17,848 nt of DNA from assembly GCA_948663575.1 (NCBI GenBank), contig CAPNAV010000020.1:1-17848 (forward strand), written 5' to 3'. This stretch comes from an uncultured Candidatus Saccharibacteria bacterium (lineage in GTDB: Bacteria > Patescibacteriota > Saccharimonadia > Saccharimonadales > Saccharimonadaceae). The position numbers and the translations under genes are program-made. Positions 12,382 through 17,848 of the stretch are shown piece by piece. The notes under the pieces were generated by a model. It worked only from the letters and a program-made list of their open reading frames with translations. It was not told where the DNA came from and ran no database searches. Position 1 is the stretch's first letter; the number at the start of each line of letters is the position of its first letter.

Positions 12382-13572
12382 ATGAAAAATCAAAATACTA
12401 TGAACGTGGCACTGCGTAATGTGAAATTGGTAATGCTTGAGTTGGCCTTGACGGCTGGCTTGCTCTCGATGTCGATCATGACGTCGTTTTTCTACTCGAT
12501 TGGTTTGACGCAGTTGGAGGTTTCGAAAACACAGATAATTTTTACGATGATCATGATGGTTTTGAATGTGCCGATGGGGTGGGTAGCGGATCGCTTTAGT
12601 AGAAAATTTGCAAATGTGATTGGCGATTTTGGTGTGGCGGTAACCTTTATTGGTTATGCTTTTGCGAATGATTTTTGGTCGGTGGTGATTTGTGAATCTT
12701 TACTGGGGTGTTTTATGGCGCTGAGTCAAGGTGTTGATCAAGGGCTTCTGAAACATTTTTGTAATCAGATCGACTCGGGGGGGGATTTCTTCAGGCGTAA
12801 GACGGCGACGCTGCACTGTTTGCACTACATTAGCACGCTGATATTGGTGTGCTTGGGTGGTCCGATTGGCGCGATTAGCCTTCGTTTGGCAATTGGGTTG
12901 TCGGGAGCGCCTTATGTGGTGGCCGGTGTGGCAAGCTTGTTAGTAAAAGATGATAGCAAAAAATTGGCTGCAAAAGGTAATCCGCTTGGTGACATGCTAC
13001 GGATTATGCTGGATAGCCTCAAGAAACGCCCGCTAAGGACACGAATGATTACATATGCGGTTGGGCGGGAAATGACACATTCAATAATTTGGGTATTTAC
13101 CCCGCTTTTAACCTTGGTAGGAGTGCCGATGGTGGTGGTGTCGTTGGGTTGGGCGTTGAATGCGCTAGCCTGTCTAGTAGGGGCGGAGTTGGCTAAACGT
13201 TTTTCGATTAAGATGAAAGATTGGCAAGTTTTTGCGGTACCAATGTTGCTAGCAATGCTTAGCATGGGGGTGCTGAGCTGGAATCTGAATATTCTGACGA
13301 TTTGGGTCTATCTGTTAATGGGGGTGGTGCAAGGATGGACTGGAGCGTCGCTGTTGCCATTAGTGCAGCGTTACGTTGTGCCGGAGGAGCAGACTACGGT
13401 GATATCTTTGCCTCACGTGTTTAGTCGATTAGTTTTTATTCCGGCTACGTTTTTAATTAGATGGGTTGGGGATATCGACTTAATATTGACGCCGTTGGTA
13501 AACTTGATGTTTTTTGCTGTGCTTGGAACGATAGTGTTAATTTTGCTGGGGGACAGAAAAATAGTTTTGTAA
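12382..13572 (+). CDS. MFS-type transporter
   Basis: A 396-residue integral membrane protein with about 12 hydrophobic segments split in two halves by a basic loop near residues 190-215. The Major Facilitator motif A is seen as GWVADRFSRKFANVIGD (about 67-83), the cytoplasmic loop after the second helix. Similar sequences export drugs or move small metabolites by proton exchange; the substrate cannot be told from sequence. ATG 12382 follows GGGAGGG. It is downstream of the 28-residue ORF in one transcript that carries attenuator-like hairpins, so expression may respond to a ligand or to translation of the small ORF. Confidence 0.88.
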   Translation: MKNQNTMNVALRNVKLVMLELALTAGLLSMSIMTSFFYSIGLTQLEVSKTQIIFTMIMMVLNVPMGWVADRFSRKFANVIGDFGVAVTFIGYAFANDFWSVVICESLLGCFMALSQGVDQGLLKHFCNQIDSGGDFFRRKTATLHCLHYISTLILVCLGGPIGAISLRLAIGLSGAPYVVAGVASLLVKDDSKKLAAKGNPLGDMLRIMLDSLKKRPLRTRMITYAVGREMTHSIIWVFTPLLTLVGVPMVVVSLGWALNALACLVGAELAKRFSIKMKDWQVFAVPMLLAMLSMGVLSWNLNILTIWVYLLMGVVQGWTGASLLPLVQRYVVPEEQTTVISLPHVFSRLVFIPATFLIRWVGDIDLILTPLVNLMFFAVLGTIVLILLGDRKIVL

Positions 13573-13593
13573 GAATTTGGACCTTTTGTATAG

Positions 13594-13622
13594 ACCGCTG
13601 GCAAATATTGCTGGCGGTTTTG
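13594..13622 (+). terminator. rho-independent terminator of the transporter operon
   Basis: ACCGCTGGCAA (13594-13604) pairs with TTGCTGGCGGT (13608-13618) over 11 bp (two G-T pairs) with an ATA loop, then TTTTG. Confidence 0.8.
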
Positions 13623-13662
13623 TATGGCGGAATTTAGCGTTTTTTGGGGGCTGAGAGGTGGC

Positions 13663-13735
13663 AGGGAATAAGAAGAGGTGAACCTCGAGAAAGGGTAGGG
13701 AATAAGAAGAAGTGAACCCCGAGGATGGCTCGGGG
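13663..13735. repeat. two direct repeats and a hairpin between convergent genes
   Basis: AGGGAATAAGAAGA followed by (G/A)GTGAACC(T/C)CGAG occurs at 13663-13689 and 13697-13723, 34 bp apart with two mismatches. The second runs into a CCCCGAG/CTCGGGG hairpin (13717-13735), which may end the minus-strand transcript coming from 13880. The rest of 13623-13879 holds no gene I can support. Confidence 0.55.
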
Positions 13736-13879
13736 TCTGGGAGGATTGGTTACCGGGAAGGTGCAGAATGTTGGTATGAAATTGACAGGGTTGATATTGT
13801 AACTTGTACTTAGAGTTGTGGCCTGGCCGGTAAGCATTGCAGGTTGGAGAGTTGCGGTTTTACTCTTTAATTCATGCTA

Positions 13880-14545
13880 CTACTCTGGAAGATTCAGAAT
13901 GATATAGCCTTGGGAGTAATCAAACTCGCCAAATTTTTCCAGTTCGGCAATACCAACCTTGACGCAGGCCTTATCGGATTCTTCGATTTGGGCATAGATG
14001 ACGCGGCCAGAGACGCTAATGCAGATGTCGAAGAAGGGTTTGCCATGATACATGACCGTAACACATTTTGCACCGTCGTCTTTTGACCAGCCATTCTGTT
14101 TCATGAGTTCGCTCTGGGGCCATAGTTCTCCGGGGTCGTTTTCGCAGGTATGAAAGCGCTGGTGGTATTCGAGGGCATAGGCGGTTTTCATGCTGGCGAG
14201 ACCGAAACAGTTAGAGAGGTGACGATCTTCTCCACCGGTAAAGGGACGCTTCATGAGATAGCTACCATCGGGGTGGAACTTGAATGGGAAGACGCTAGGT
14301 GTCAAGTCGAGGATGGGGCGGTTGTCGATGTTGACGTAATAATCGTTACTGTGGTCGAGCCAAGAGTTGGCAAGGATGCAGCGTGGCACGATTGTAATCA
14401 AAATGCAACCATTGTGGGTGTCAACAAGGCGTCGGTCGCGTCTATGCTGAGGGCGATGGAACTCGATATGCCTGCGCATGACGTTGGCAATTTGCCGAAC
14501 GAAGTAATTGTGGTTGACGTTCAAGAGATGGATCTTGTTCTCCAT
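13880..14545 (-). CDS. orphan protein A, paralogue of the 14893-15555 gene; distant GlcG/HbpS resemblance
   Basis: A 221-residue soluble protein sharing blocks in the same order with its neighbour: (D/S)HNGCI-x-IT; FKxxPxGSY; NC(F/Y)G-x-(A/S)-x-(M/L)KTA(Y/W)AL; NGWS-x-GA-x-C-x-T; G-x-x-F-x-D-(I/L)-C-x-x-SG; then a C-terminal helix (KACVKVGIAEL). The order GSY...R, ..KTA.AL, ..DICISVSG, ..ACxxxGI resembles the GlcG/HbpS haem-binding family (PF03928), but this is only a by-eye similarity. No signal peptide. ATG 14545 is chosen because AGGAGGTGA (14558-14550) precedes it; an upstream ATG at 14581 would overlap the regulatory hairpin. Confidence 0.65.
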   Translation of the reverse strand: MENKIHLLNVNHNYFVRQIANVMRRHIEFHRPQHRRDRRLVDTHNGCILITIVPRCILANSWLDHSNDYYVNIDNRPILDLTPSVFPFKFHPDGSYLMKRPFTGGEDRHLSNCFGLASMKTAYALEYHQRFHTCENDPGELWPQSELMKQNGWSKDDGAKCVTVMYHGKPFFDICISVSGRVIYAQIEESDKACVKVGIAELEKFGEFDYSQGYIILNLPE

Positions 14546-14574
14546 AAAATCACCTCCTTTGATGAATGGAGAAG
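14537..14574 (-). promoter_or_regulatory. start-codon hairpin of orphan protein A gene
   Basis: On the minus strand TTCTCCAT (14573-14566) pairs with ATGGAGAA (14545-14538), which contains the start codon, and ATCA (14563-14560) pairs with TGAT (14552-14549). The Shine-Dalgarno AGGAGG is left in the apical loop. The same hairpin occurs at the sister gene. Confidence 0.65.
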
Positions 14575-14611
14575 AAAACAAAAGGTACGCTCGCAGTTAT
14601 GAGCTGGAGAC

Positions 14612-14617
14612 ATTATA
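14612..14617 (-). promoter_or_regulatory. -10 element for orphan protein A gene
   Basis: TATAAT on the minus strand with TG upstream (TGTTATAAT), about 67 nt before the start codon. The -35 box is weak. Confidence 0.5.
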
Positions 14618-14734
14618 ACATAGAAAATGGGGAATAGGGATGATTAGGCGGAATGTTTGCTGTAGGGATTGGGGTTGATAAAACGCATAAGATGCAGGCT
14701 ATTCGGATTAAGAAAAAGGCAAAATGAGAAAAAC

Positions 14735-14801
14735 AAGCGGCTCAGAATATCTGGGCCGCTTTTGCAAGTGAAAGCCCCGAACCGGAGTGGCTCGAGGCTT
14801 T
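14735..14801. terminator. two terminator-like hairpins between the paralogues
   Basis: AAGCGGCTCAG (14735-14745) pairs with CTGGGCCGCTT (14751-14761), 11 bp with flanking A and T runs, able to act on either strand. AAAGCCCCGA (14771-14780) pairs with TCGAGGCTTT (14792-14801) with one mismatch. On the minus strand both lie downstream of the 14893 gene and would separate it from the 13880 gene. The rest of 14618-14892 holds nothing I can name. Confidence 0.7.
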
Positions 14802-14892
14802 AAGCTAGATCTTTAGGTTGGATAATATCTGGAACATGAGCGGAGCTGTGACTGATTGAGCAAATTGTATTTTCTATATTGCCGTTACAGCG

Positions 14893-15555
14893 CTAGGTCC
14901 AAATCTGCTCCAAGGGAGACTTCTTGCCGTCGATGTAGGGGCTGAACTTGGTGACTTCGGAATAATGCTCGAAAAACTCCTGAGCTTCCAGAATGCCAGC
15001 CAGGGAACACTCCATGTCTTCATCCTGTTTTGCACCGGAAGTGCAGACGCAAAGGTCGATGAAGTCTTCGCCGTTCAGTGTGATGGTCGTACAGGCGGCG
15101 CCGCAGTGAGTGGACCAACCATTCTCTTCGATGAAATAGCCCATATAGGGTTCACTGCTGTCTCCGGCTTTTCTCCTGCGATGCTGGTCGAGTGCCCAGG
15201 CTGTCTTGAGGGCAGAGTAGCCGTAGCAGTTGACGGGCTCGATATGCCCATCTTTGGGGTCAACCCACTGGATTGTATAGCTACCCCTGGGGTCGATTTT
15301 GAAAACAAACTCCCGTTCGCAGATGTCTACGATTTCGTGTCCCATAGATTCCCGGTCGAAGTAACGATTATCGTATAGTTCACCTCCTAGCCATTCGTCG
15401 GTGCCCTGGAATAAGGGGATGGCCGTGATTCTGATGCAGCCGTTATGACTGTCACGAAAAGCAGGTATAGTTCGAGCCTGCCTTCGTACTGCGCCAACGA
15501 TGCGCCAGATTAAATCCTGATACTTTAGATCTAACAAATTTGATTTCTTCTCCAT
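14893..15555 (-). CDS. orphan protein B, paralogue of the 13880-14545 gene; distant GlcG/HbpS resemblance
   Basis: A 220-residue soluble protein, same length class and block order as its neighbour: DSHNGCIRITAIP (about 35-47), FVFKIDPRGSYTIQW, VNCYGYSALKTAWALDQH, NGWSTHCGAACTTI, FIDLCVCTSG, and a C-terminal SLAGILEAQEFF helix. Overall identity is low, but the motif order and the 5' control region are shared, so the genes probably arose by duplication and diverged. It has several Cys in the conserved blocks (NCYG, HCGAAC, LCVC), more than its sister. The ATG at 15555 is preceded by AGGAGGTGA. A TTGACT-17-TACAAT promoter lies upstream. Confidence 0.65.
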   Translation of the reverse strand: MEKKSNLLDLKYQDLIWRIVGAVRRQARTIPAFRDSHNGCIRITAIPLFQGTDEWLGGELYDNRYFDRESMGHEIVDICEREFVFKIDPRGSYTIQWVDPKDGHIEPVNCYGYSALKTAWALDQHRRRKAGDSSEPYMGYFIEENGWSTHCGAACTTITLNGEDFIDLCVCTSGAKQDEDMECSLAGILEAQEFFEHYSEVTKFSPYIDGKKSPLEQIWT

Positions 15556-15584
15556 AAAATCACCTCCTCTGATAGATGGAGAAC
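15547..15584 (-). promoter_or_regulatory. start-codon hairpin of orphan protein B gene
   Basis: TTCTCCAT (minus, 15583-15576) pairs with ATGGAGAA (15555-15548); ATCA (15573-15570) pairs with TGAT (15562-15559); AGGAGG sits in the loop. Arms match those at 14537-14574 exactly while the base outside them differs. Confidence 0.65.
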
Positions 15585-15594
15585 ATACAAATAC

Positions 15595-15658
15595 TAGCCC
15601 ATAAGCAAATTTTATGAGCTTATATCATCATTGTAGCACAGATTATCAGAAAAGTCAA
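15595..15658 (-). promoter_or_regulatory. promoter and upper leader hairpin of orphan protein B gene
   Basis: Minus strand: TTGACT (15658-15653), 17 bp ending in TGC, TACAAT (15635-15630). Just after the predicted start, AGCTCATAA pairs with TTATGGGCT over 9 bp (loop AATTTGC). Confidence 0.7.
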
Positions 15659-15675
15659 TAGTAGGGGTGGGATTA

Positions 15676-15705
15676 TTGATTTTTTTGCGAATAGTATGCT
15701 GTAAT
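15676..15705 (+). promoter_or_regulatory. promoter of the two-TM small protein gene
   Basis: TTGATT (15676-15681), 18-bp spacer ending in TGC, TGTAAT (15700-15705). It diverges from the minus-strand promoter 18 bp away. Confidence 0.55.
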
Positions 15706-15759
15706 GGAGGGGTAGAGTGTATCTCTGGCACTTAATATTTTGCAGAAGGAGGGTTCTGA

Positions 15760-16002
15760 ATGAAAGATTTTGCGATTAGTTTTGGTGCTTTCTTTTTATT
15801 TGTAGGAAGCGTGTTTTTGGGTGGGGTAGTATGTCTTGGCTTCAAAGGGGAAAAAGCGCTGGAGCTCTCTGTAATTTCGGGAGTGTTTTTGGTTCTTTTT
15901 CTGATTTGCGTGCTTTTTTTGTGCTTTGGTGATGAGATTGATTTGCTCGAACCATGGATGCGAGGCGAGGAAAATTCGGAGGAGGGTTCGGAAAAACAAT
16001 AG
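15760..16002 (+). CDS. small two-helix membrane protein
   Basis: An 80-residue protein with two hydrophobic segments, about 5-28 (AISFGAFFLFVGSVFLGGVV) and 36-56 (LSVISGVFLVLFLICVLFLCF), joined by a short basic turn (GFKGEK). The C-terminal tail of about 24 residues is acidic (EPWMRGEENSEEGSEKQ). The basic residues sit in the inter-helix loop, so both ends may face outward, though this is weak. AGAAGGAGGG (15743-15752) is a strong Shine-Dalgarno ahead of ATG 15760. It has its own promoter and terminator. No family is recognised. Confidence 0.75.
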   Translation: MKDFAISFGAFFLFVGSVFLGGVVCLGFKGEKALELSVISGVFLVLFLICVLFLCFGDEIDLLEPWMRGEENSEEGSEKQ

Positions 16003-16010
16003 TATTTATG

Positions 16011-16041
16011 GAAAAGGTCGGCTAGAGTGGCCGGCCTTTTG
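16011..16041. terminator. terminator between convergent genes
   Basis: AAAAGGTCGGC (16012-16022) pairs with GCCGGCCTTTT (16030-16040), loop TAGAGTG; the T-run serves the plus strand and the complementary A-run would serve glyA on minus. Confidence 0.85.
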
Positions 16042-16084
16042 AATGTGTTGCATTAATTTTTTAGGAGTAGAAATATATTTGCAG

Positions 16085-17437
16085 CTACTTATCTATTGTT
16101 TTGGCGGTGAGTTTGGAATAGTCGATGGCAGGAACAGGGAATTTGAGAGAAAGATCGCGGACTTCGCTGCGGATAGAGTCAAGTTCAGATTGGAAATTGG
16201 ATAAGTTCTCTTCAGATTCAGCTTTTTGGCAGATGTCGGCGATTTGGCGCATCCAAGAGGCGATTTGAAGCATCTCTGGCTCGCCAAGGCCGCGCGTAGT
16301 AATAGCGGGGGTGCCGAGGCGGACGCCAGAGGGGCGGAAAGCAGCGCCTTTGTCGTGGGGGAGGGAATTAGCATTTAGGGTGAGGCCGACGCGGTCGAGG
16401 GCGGTTTCGAAAAGTTTGCCATCGAAGCCAAAGCTCTTTTTGACATCGACAAGGATAAGGTGATTATCGGTGCCGTCGCCTTGGAGAATGAAGCCTTGAT
16501 CTTTGAGGGCCTGAGCGAGAGTTTTAGCGTTTTTGACGATGTTTTTGGCATAATCTTTGAACTCGGGCTGGAGATCCTCGCCGAATGCAACGGCTTTAGC
16601 AGCAATGACGTGCTCGAGAGGGCCGCCTTGCGTGCCAGGGAAGACGGCGCGGTCGACCAAGGTGGGGATGTTGTCGAGAGTGTGGTCAACCCTTTTTAGG
16701 GGGTTGCTAACCTCGCCTTTGGTGAGGATGAGGCCGCCGCGAGGGCCACGGAGGGTTTTGTGGGTGGTGGTGGTGAGGACGTGGAAACCGAAATCAAGCG
16801 GATTAGGATGGACACCGCCAGCAATAAGACCGGCAACGTGAGCCATATCGGCCATCAGTAGAACTTCTTCGCCGGTTTCTTGGCTGATATCGGCGGCGAT
16901 TTTGGCAACGCGGGCAAAATCAGGGATTTTCATGAAAGCGGAATAGCCGACGAGGATAATCTTGGGATGATGCTCATGAGCGAGCTTTTCGAGATTGTCA
17001 TAGTCGATGTCGCCATCTTCGGTGACGCCATAACCAACGAAATTGTAAATTTTGGCGCTGCGTGTGACAGGGGAACCGTGAGTGAGGTGACCGCCGGCAG
17101 GAAGAGACATGGCTAAAATTGTGTCGCCAGGCTTGCACCAAGCGAAATAGACGGCTTCATTGGCATTAGCACCGGAATGAGGCTGGACATTGGCATGATC
17201 GGCATGGAAAAGTTCCTTGGCGCGGTCGATAGCAAGAGTCTCGACTTGGTCGATATTCTCATTGCCGCCGTAATAACGCTTGCCGGGGTAGCCTTCGCTG
17301 TATTTATTAGTTAAAACTGAACCCATGGCTTTTAGGACGTTCTCCGAGACGTAGTTCTCGCTCGGAATGAGCTCGAGACCTTCGCTTTGGCGTAGTTTTT
17401 CTTTTTCGATTAGTTCAAATACTGGATCAGTTTTCAT
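16085..17437 (-). CDS. glyA: serine hydroxymethyltransferase
   Basis: A 450-residue PLP enzyme that interconverts serine and glycine while transferring a one-carbon unit to tetrahydrofolate. Visible are LIPSENYVS (23-31), NKYSEGYPGKRYYGG (44-58), VQPHSGANAN (84-93), LMADMAHVAGLIAGG (194-208, with the PLP-pairing Asp and His) and TTTTHKTLRGPRGG (222-235), whose Lys227 forms the Schiff base; VRLGTPAITTRG comes near 375. It is about 30 residues longer than typical bacterial SHMT (about 415-420), the extra length being mostly in the C-terminal helical end. The ATG at 17437 is preceded by GGAGGT (17450-17445). A TGC-TACAAT element at 17468-17460 is a likely promoter. Gene neighbours give no further pathway context. 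Confidence 0.97.
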   Translation of the reverse strand: MKTDPVFELIEKEKLRQSEGLELIPSENYVSENVLKAMGSVLTNKYSEGYPGKRYYGGNENIDQVETLAIDRAKELFHADHANVQPHSGANANEAVYFAWCKPGDTILAMSLPAGGHLTHGSPVTRSAKIYNFVGYGVTEDGDIDYDNLEKLAHEHHPKIILVGYSAFMKIPDFARVAKIAADISQETGEEVLLMADMAHVAGLIAGGVHPNPLDFGFHVLTTTTHKTLRGPRGGLILTKGEVSNPLKRVDHTLDNIPTLVDRAVFPGTQGGPLEHVIAAKAVAFGEDLQPEFKDYAKNIVKNAKTLAQALKDQGFILQGDGTDNHLILVDVKKSFGFDGKLFETALDRVGLTLNANSLPHDKGAAFRPSGVRLGTPAITTRGLGEPEMLQIASWMRQIADICQKAESEENLSNFQSELDSIRSEVRDLSLKFPVPAIDYSKLTAKTIDK

Positions 17438-17444
17438 TGATTAT

Positions 17445-17468
17445 ACCTCCGTTTGGACTATTGTAGCA
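17445..17468 (-). promoter_or_regulatory. glyA extended -10 element and ribosome binding site
   Basis: Minus strand: TGC then TACAAT (17465-17460), and GGAGGT (17450-17445) seven nt before ATG 17437. The leader would be only about 16-20 nt. The -35 is weak. Confidence 0.55.
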
Positions 17469-17546
17469 TGGATTTGGGAGGATGAAGGATAATGTTTAGA
17501 TTGATCTAGCTATCTCTACTCCTCGTCTGGTGAGTAGAATACTTAT

Positions 17547-17568
17547 CTCTCCAAACCTAGTTTGTGAG
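17547..17568. repeat. extra copy of the MITE terminal repeat
   Basis: CTCTCCAAACCTAGTTTGTGAG is the exact inverse of part of the right arm at 17795-17816, and is also close to the left arm at 17627-17652. It suggests nested insertion or an alternative outer end of the element. The 17470-17546 stretch before it is featureless. Confidence 0.7.
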
Positions 17569-17626
17569 AGAGCGGCACATTAGCTCCAGCAGACTAGCTT
17601 GTGAGGATGGTGGATACAATGCCTTT

Positions 17627-17816
17627 CTCTCCAAACCGTAGTTTGTGGGGAGCGCGTCCAAGGCGCCTATCTTCGCTACGCTCAGATTCGCGGGCGTCGT
17701 CTTGGAAAAGAAAGTGAAACTTTCTTTTCTCTCGTCTCCTACGCGATTCGTCACAGGGCCTTGGCGCTATTTCTCGTCGTAACTCCGAATCTCCTCACAA
17801 ACTAGGTTTGGAGAGA
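17627..17816. repeat. palindromic MITE-like element, copy 2
   Basis: Left arm at 17627-17652 (CTCTCCAAACCGTAG then TTTGTGGGGAG) and right arm at 17791-17816 are inverted over about 25 bp with few mismatches. The 89-bp core at 17669-17757 matches the core of copy 1 (8224-8312) except for two substitutions and a hairpin loop that reads GAA here and TTC there. The arms around that loop are identical in both copies. No coding capacity is credible. Confidence 0.8.
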
Positions 17817-17848
17817 ATGATCTAATCACATTCTCGTGCTACAGCTTG

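Noticed and set aside
13874..15378. Plus-strand frames opposite the paralogue pair
   Set aside because: The minus-strand frames share conserved motifs with each other and have strong ribosome binding sites; the plus-strand frames have neither.
17557..17754. 65-codon minus-strand frame
   Set aside because: It lies entirely in the second palindromic element and has no start signal.

Overview
The window looks like part of a Patescibacteria (CPR) genome, most likely Candidatus Saccharibacteria (TM7). This is inferred from the gene repertoire: a four-domain ribosomal protein S1, a KGG-repeat protein, Fibrobacter-major-type surface-domain fragments and many small orphan genes. Genes are compact and short promoters are frequent. 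TGA is read as stop, so the UGA=Gly code of Gracilibacteria/Absconditabacteria is not used. The window opens with the last ~40 nt of a 16S rRNA (helix 45 and the anti-Shine-Dalgarno CCTCC), and no 23S or 5S gene follows.

Layout. 1-40: 16S 3' end, then spacer and terminator. 588-2042: orphan acidic protein with two homing-endonuclease-repeat-like ends. 2260-4087: a two-gene operon, TrmH/SpoU RNA methyltransferase and a membrane-anchored NodB-type polysaccharide deacetylase. 4135-4363: tRNA-Ile(GAT) and tRNA-Ala(TGC), the pair usually found inside rRNA operons, here free-standing. 4995-5077 (-): putative small RNA. 5326-5535: KGG-repeat protein. 6058-6645: HEIGH metallopeptidase with a zinc ribbon. 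6974-8038: rpsA behind a ~270-nt leader closed by a long-range helix. 8145-8417: palindromic MITE-like element. 8493-9977 (-): four tandem C-terminal cassettes of a variable surface domain. 10066-10644 (-): DUF2726-like membrane protein. 10847-10921: tRNA-Asn. 11060-11659 (-): Ham1/RdgB-like NTPase. 12283-13572: small ORF plus MFS transporter. 13880-15555 (-): two paralogous orphan genes with the same translation-control hairpin. 15760-16002: two-TM small protein. 16085-17437 (-): glyA. 17547-17816: second copy of the palindromic element.

The most interesting part is 8493-9977. Four head-to-tail open segments on the minus strand each begin with LVSD(D/N) and end with an identical LRCLVSTNNG-stop block, while the middle diverges strongly. 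None has a convincing promoter, ribosome binding site or N-terminus. This is what a silent cassette bank for recombinational variation of a surface protein would look like (compare pilS or vls), with the expressed copy outside the window. It is an inference from sequence organisation and needs the rest of the genome to test.

Other regulatory structure: two genes (trmH-like, rdgB-like) with a TGCTATAAT extended -10 placed so that transcription should start at the ATG (leaderless); a duplicated hairpin holding the Shine-Dalgarno in its loop and the start codon in its stem; a cluster of GTTCGGG motifs upstream of the metallopeptidase gene; and an attenuator-like leader ahead of the transporter.
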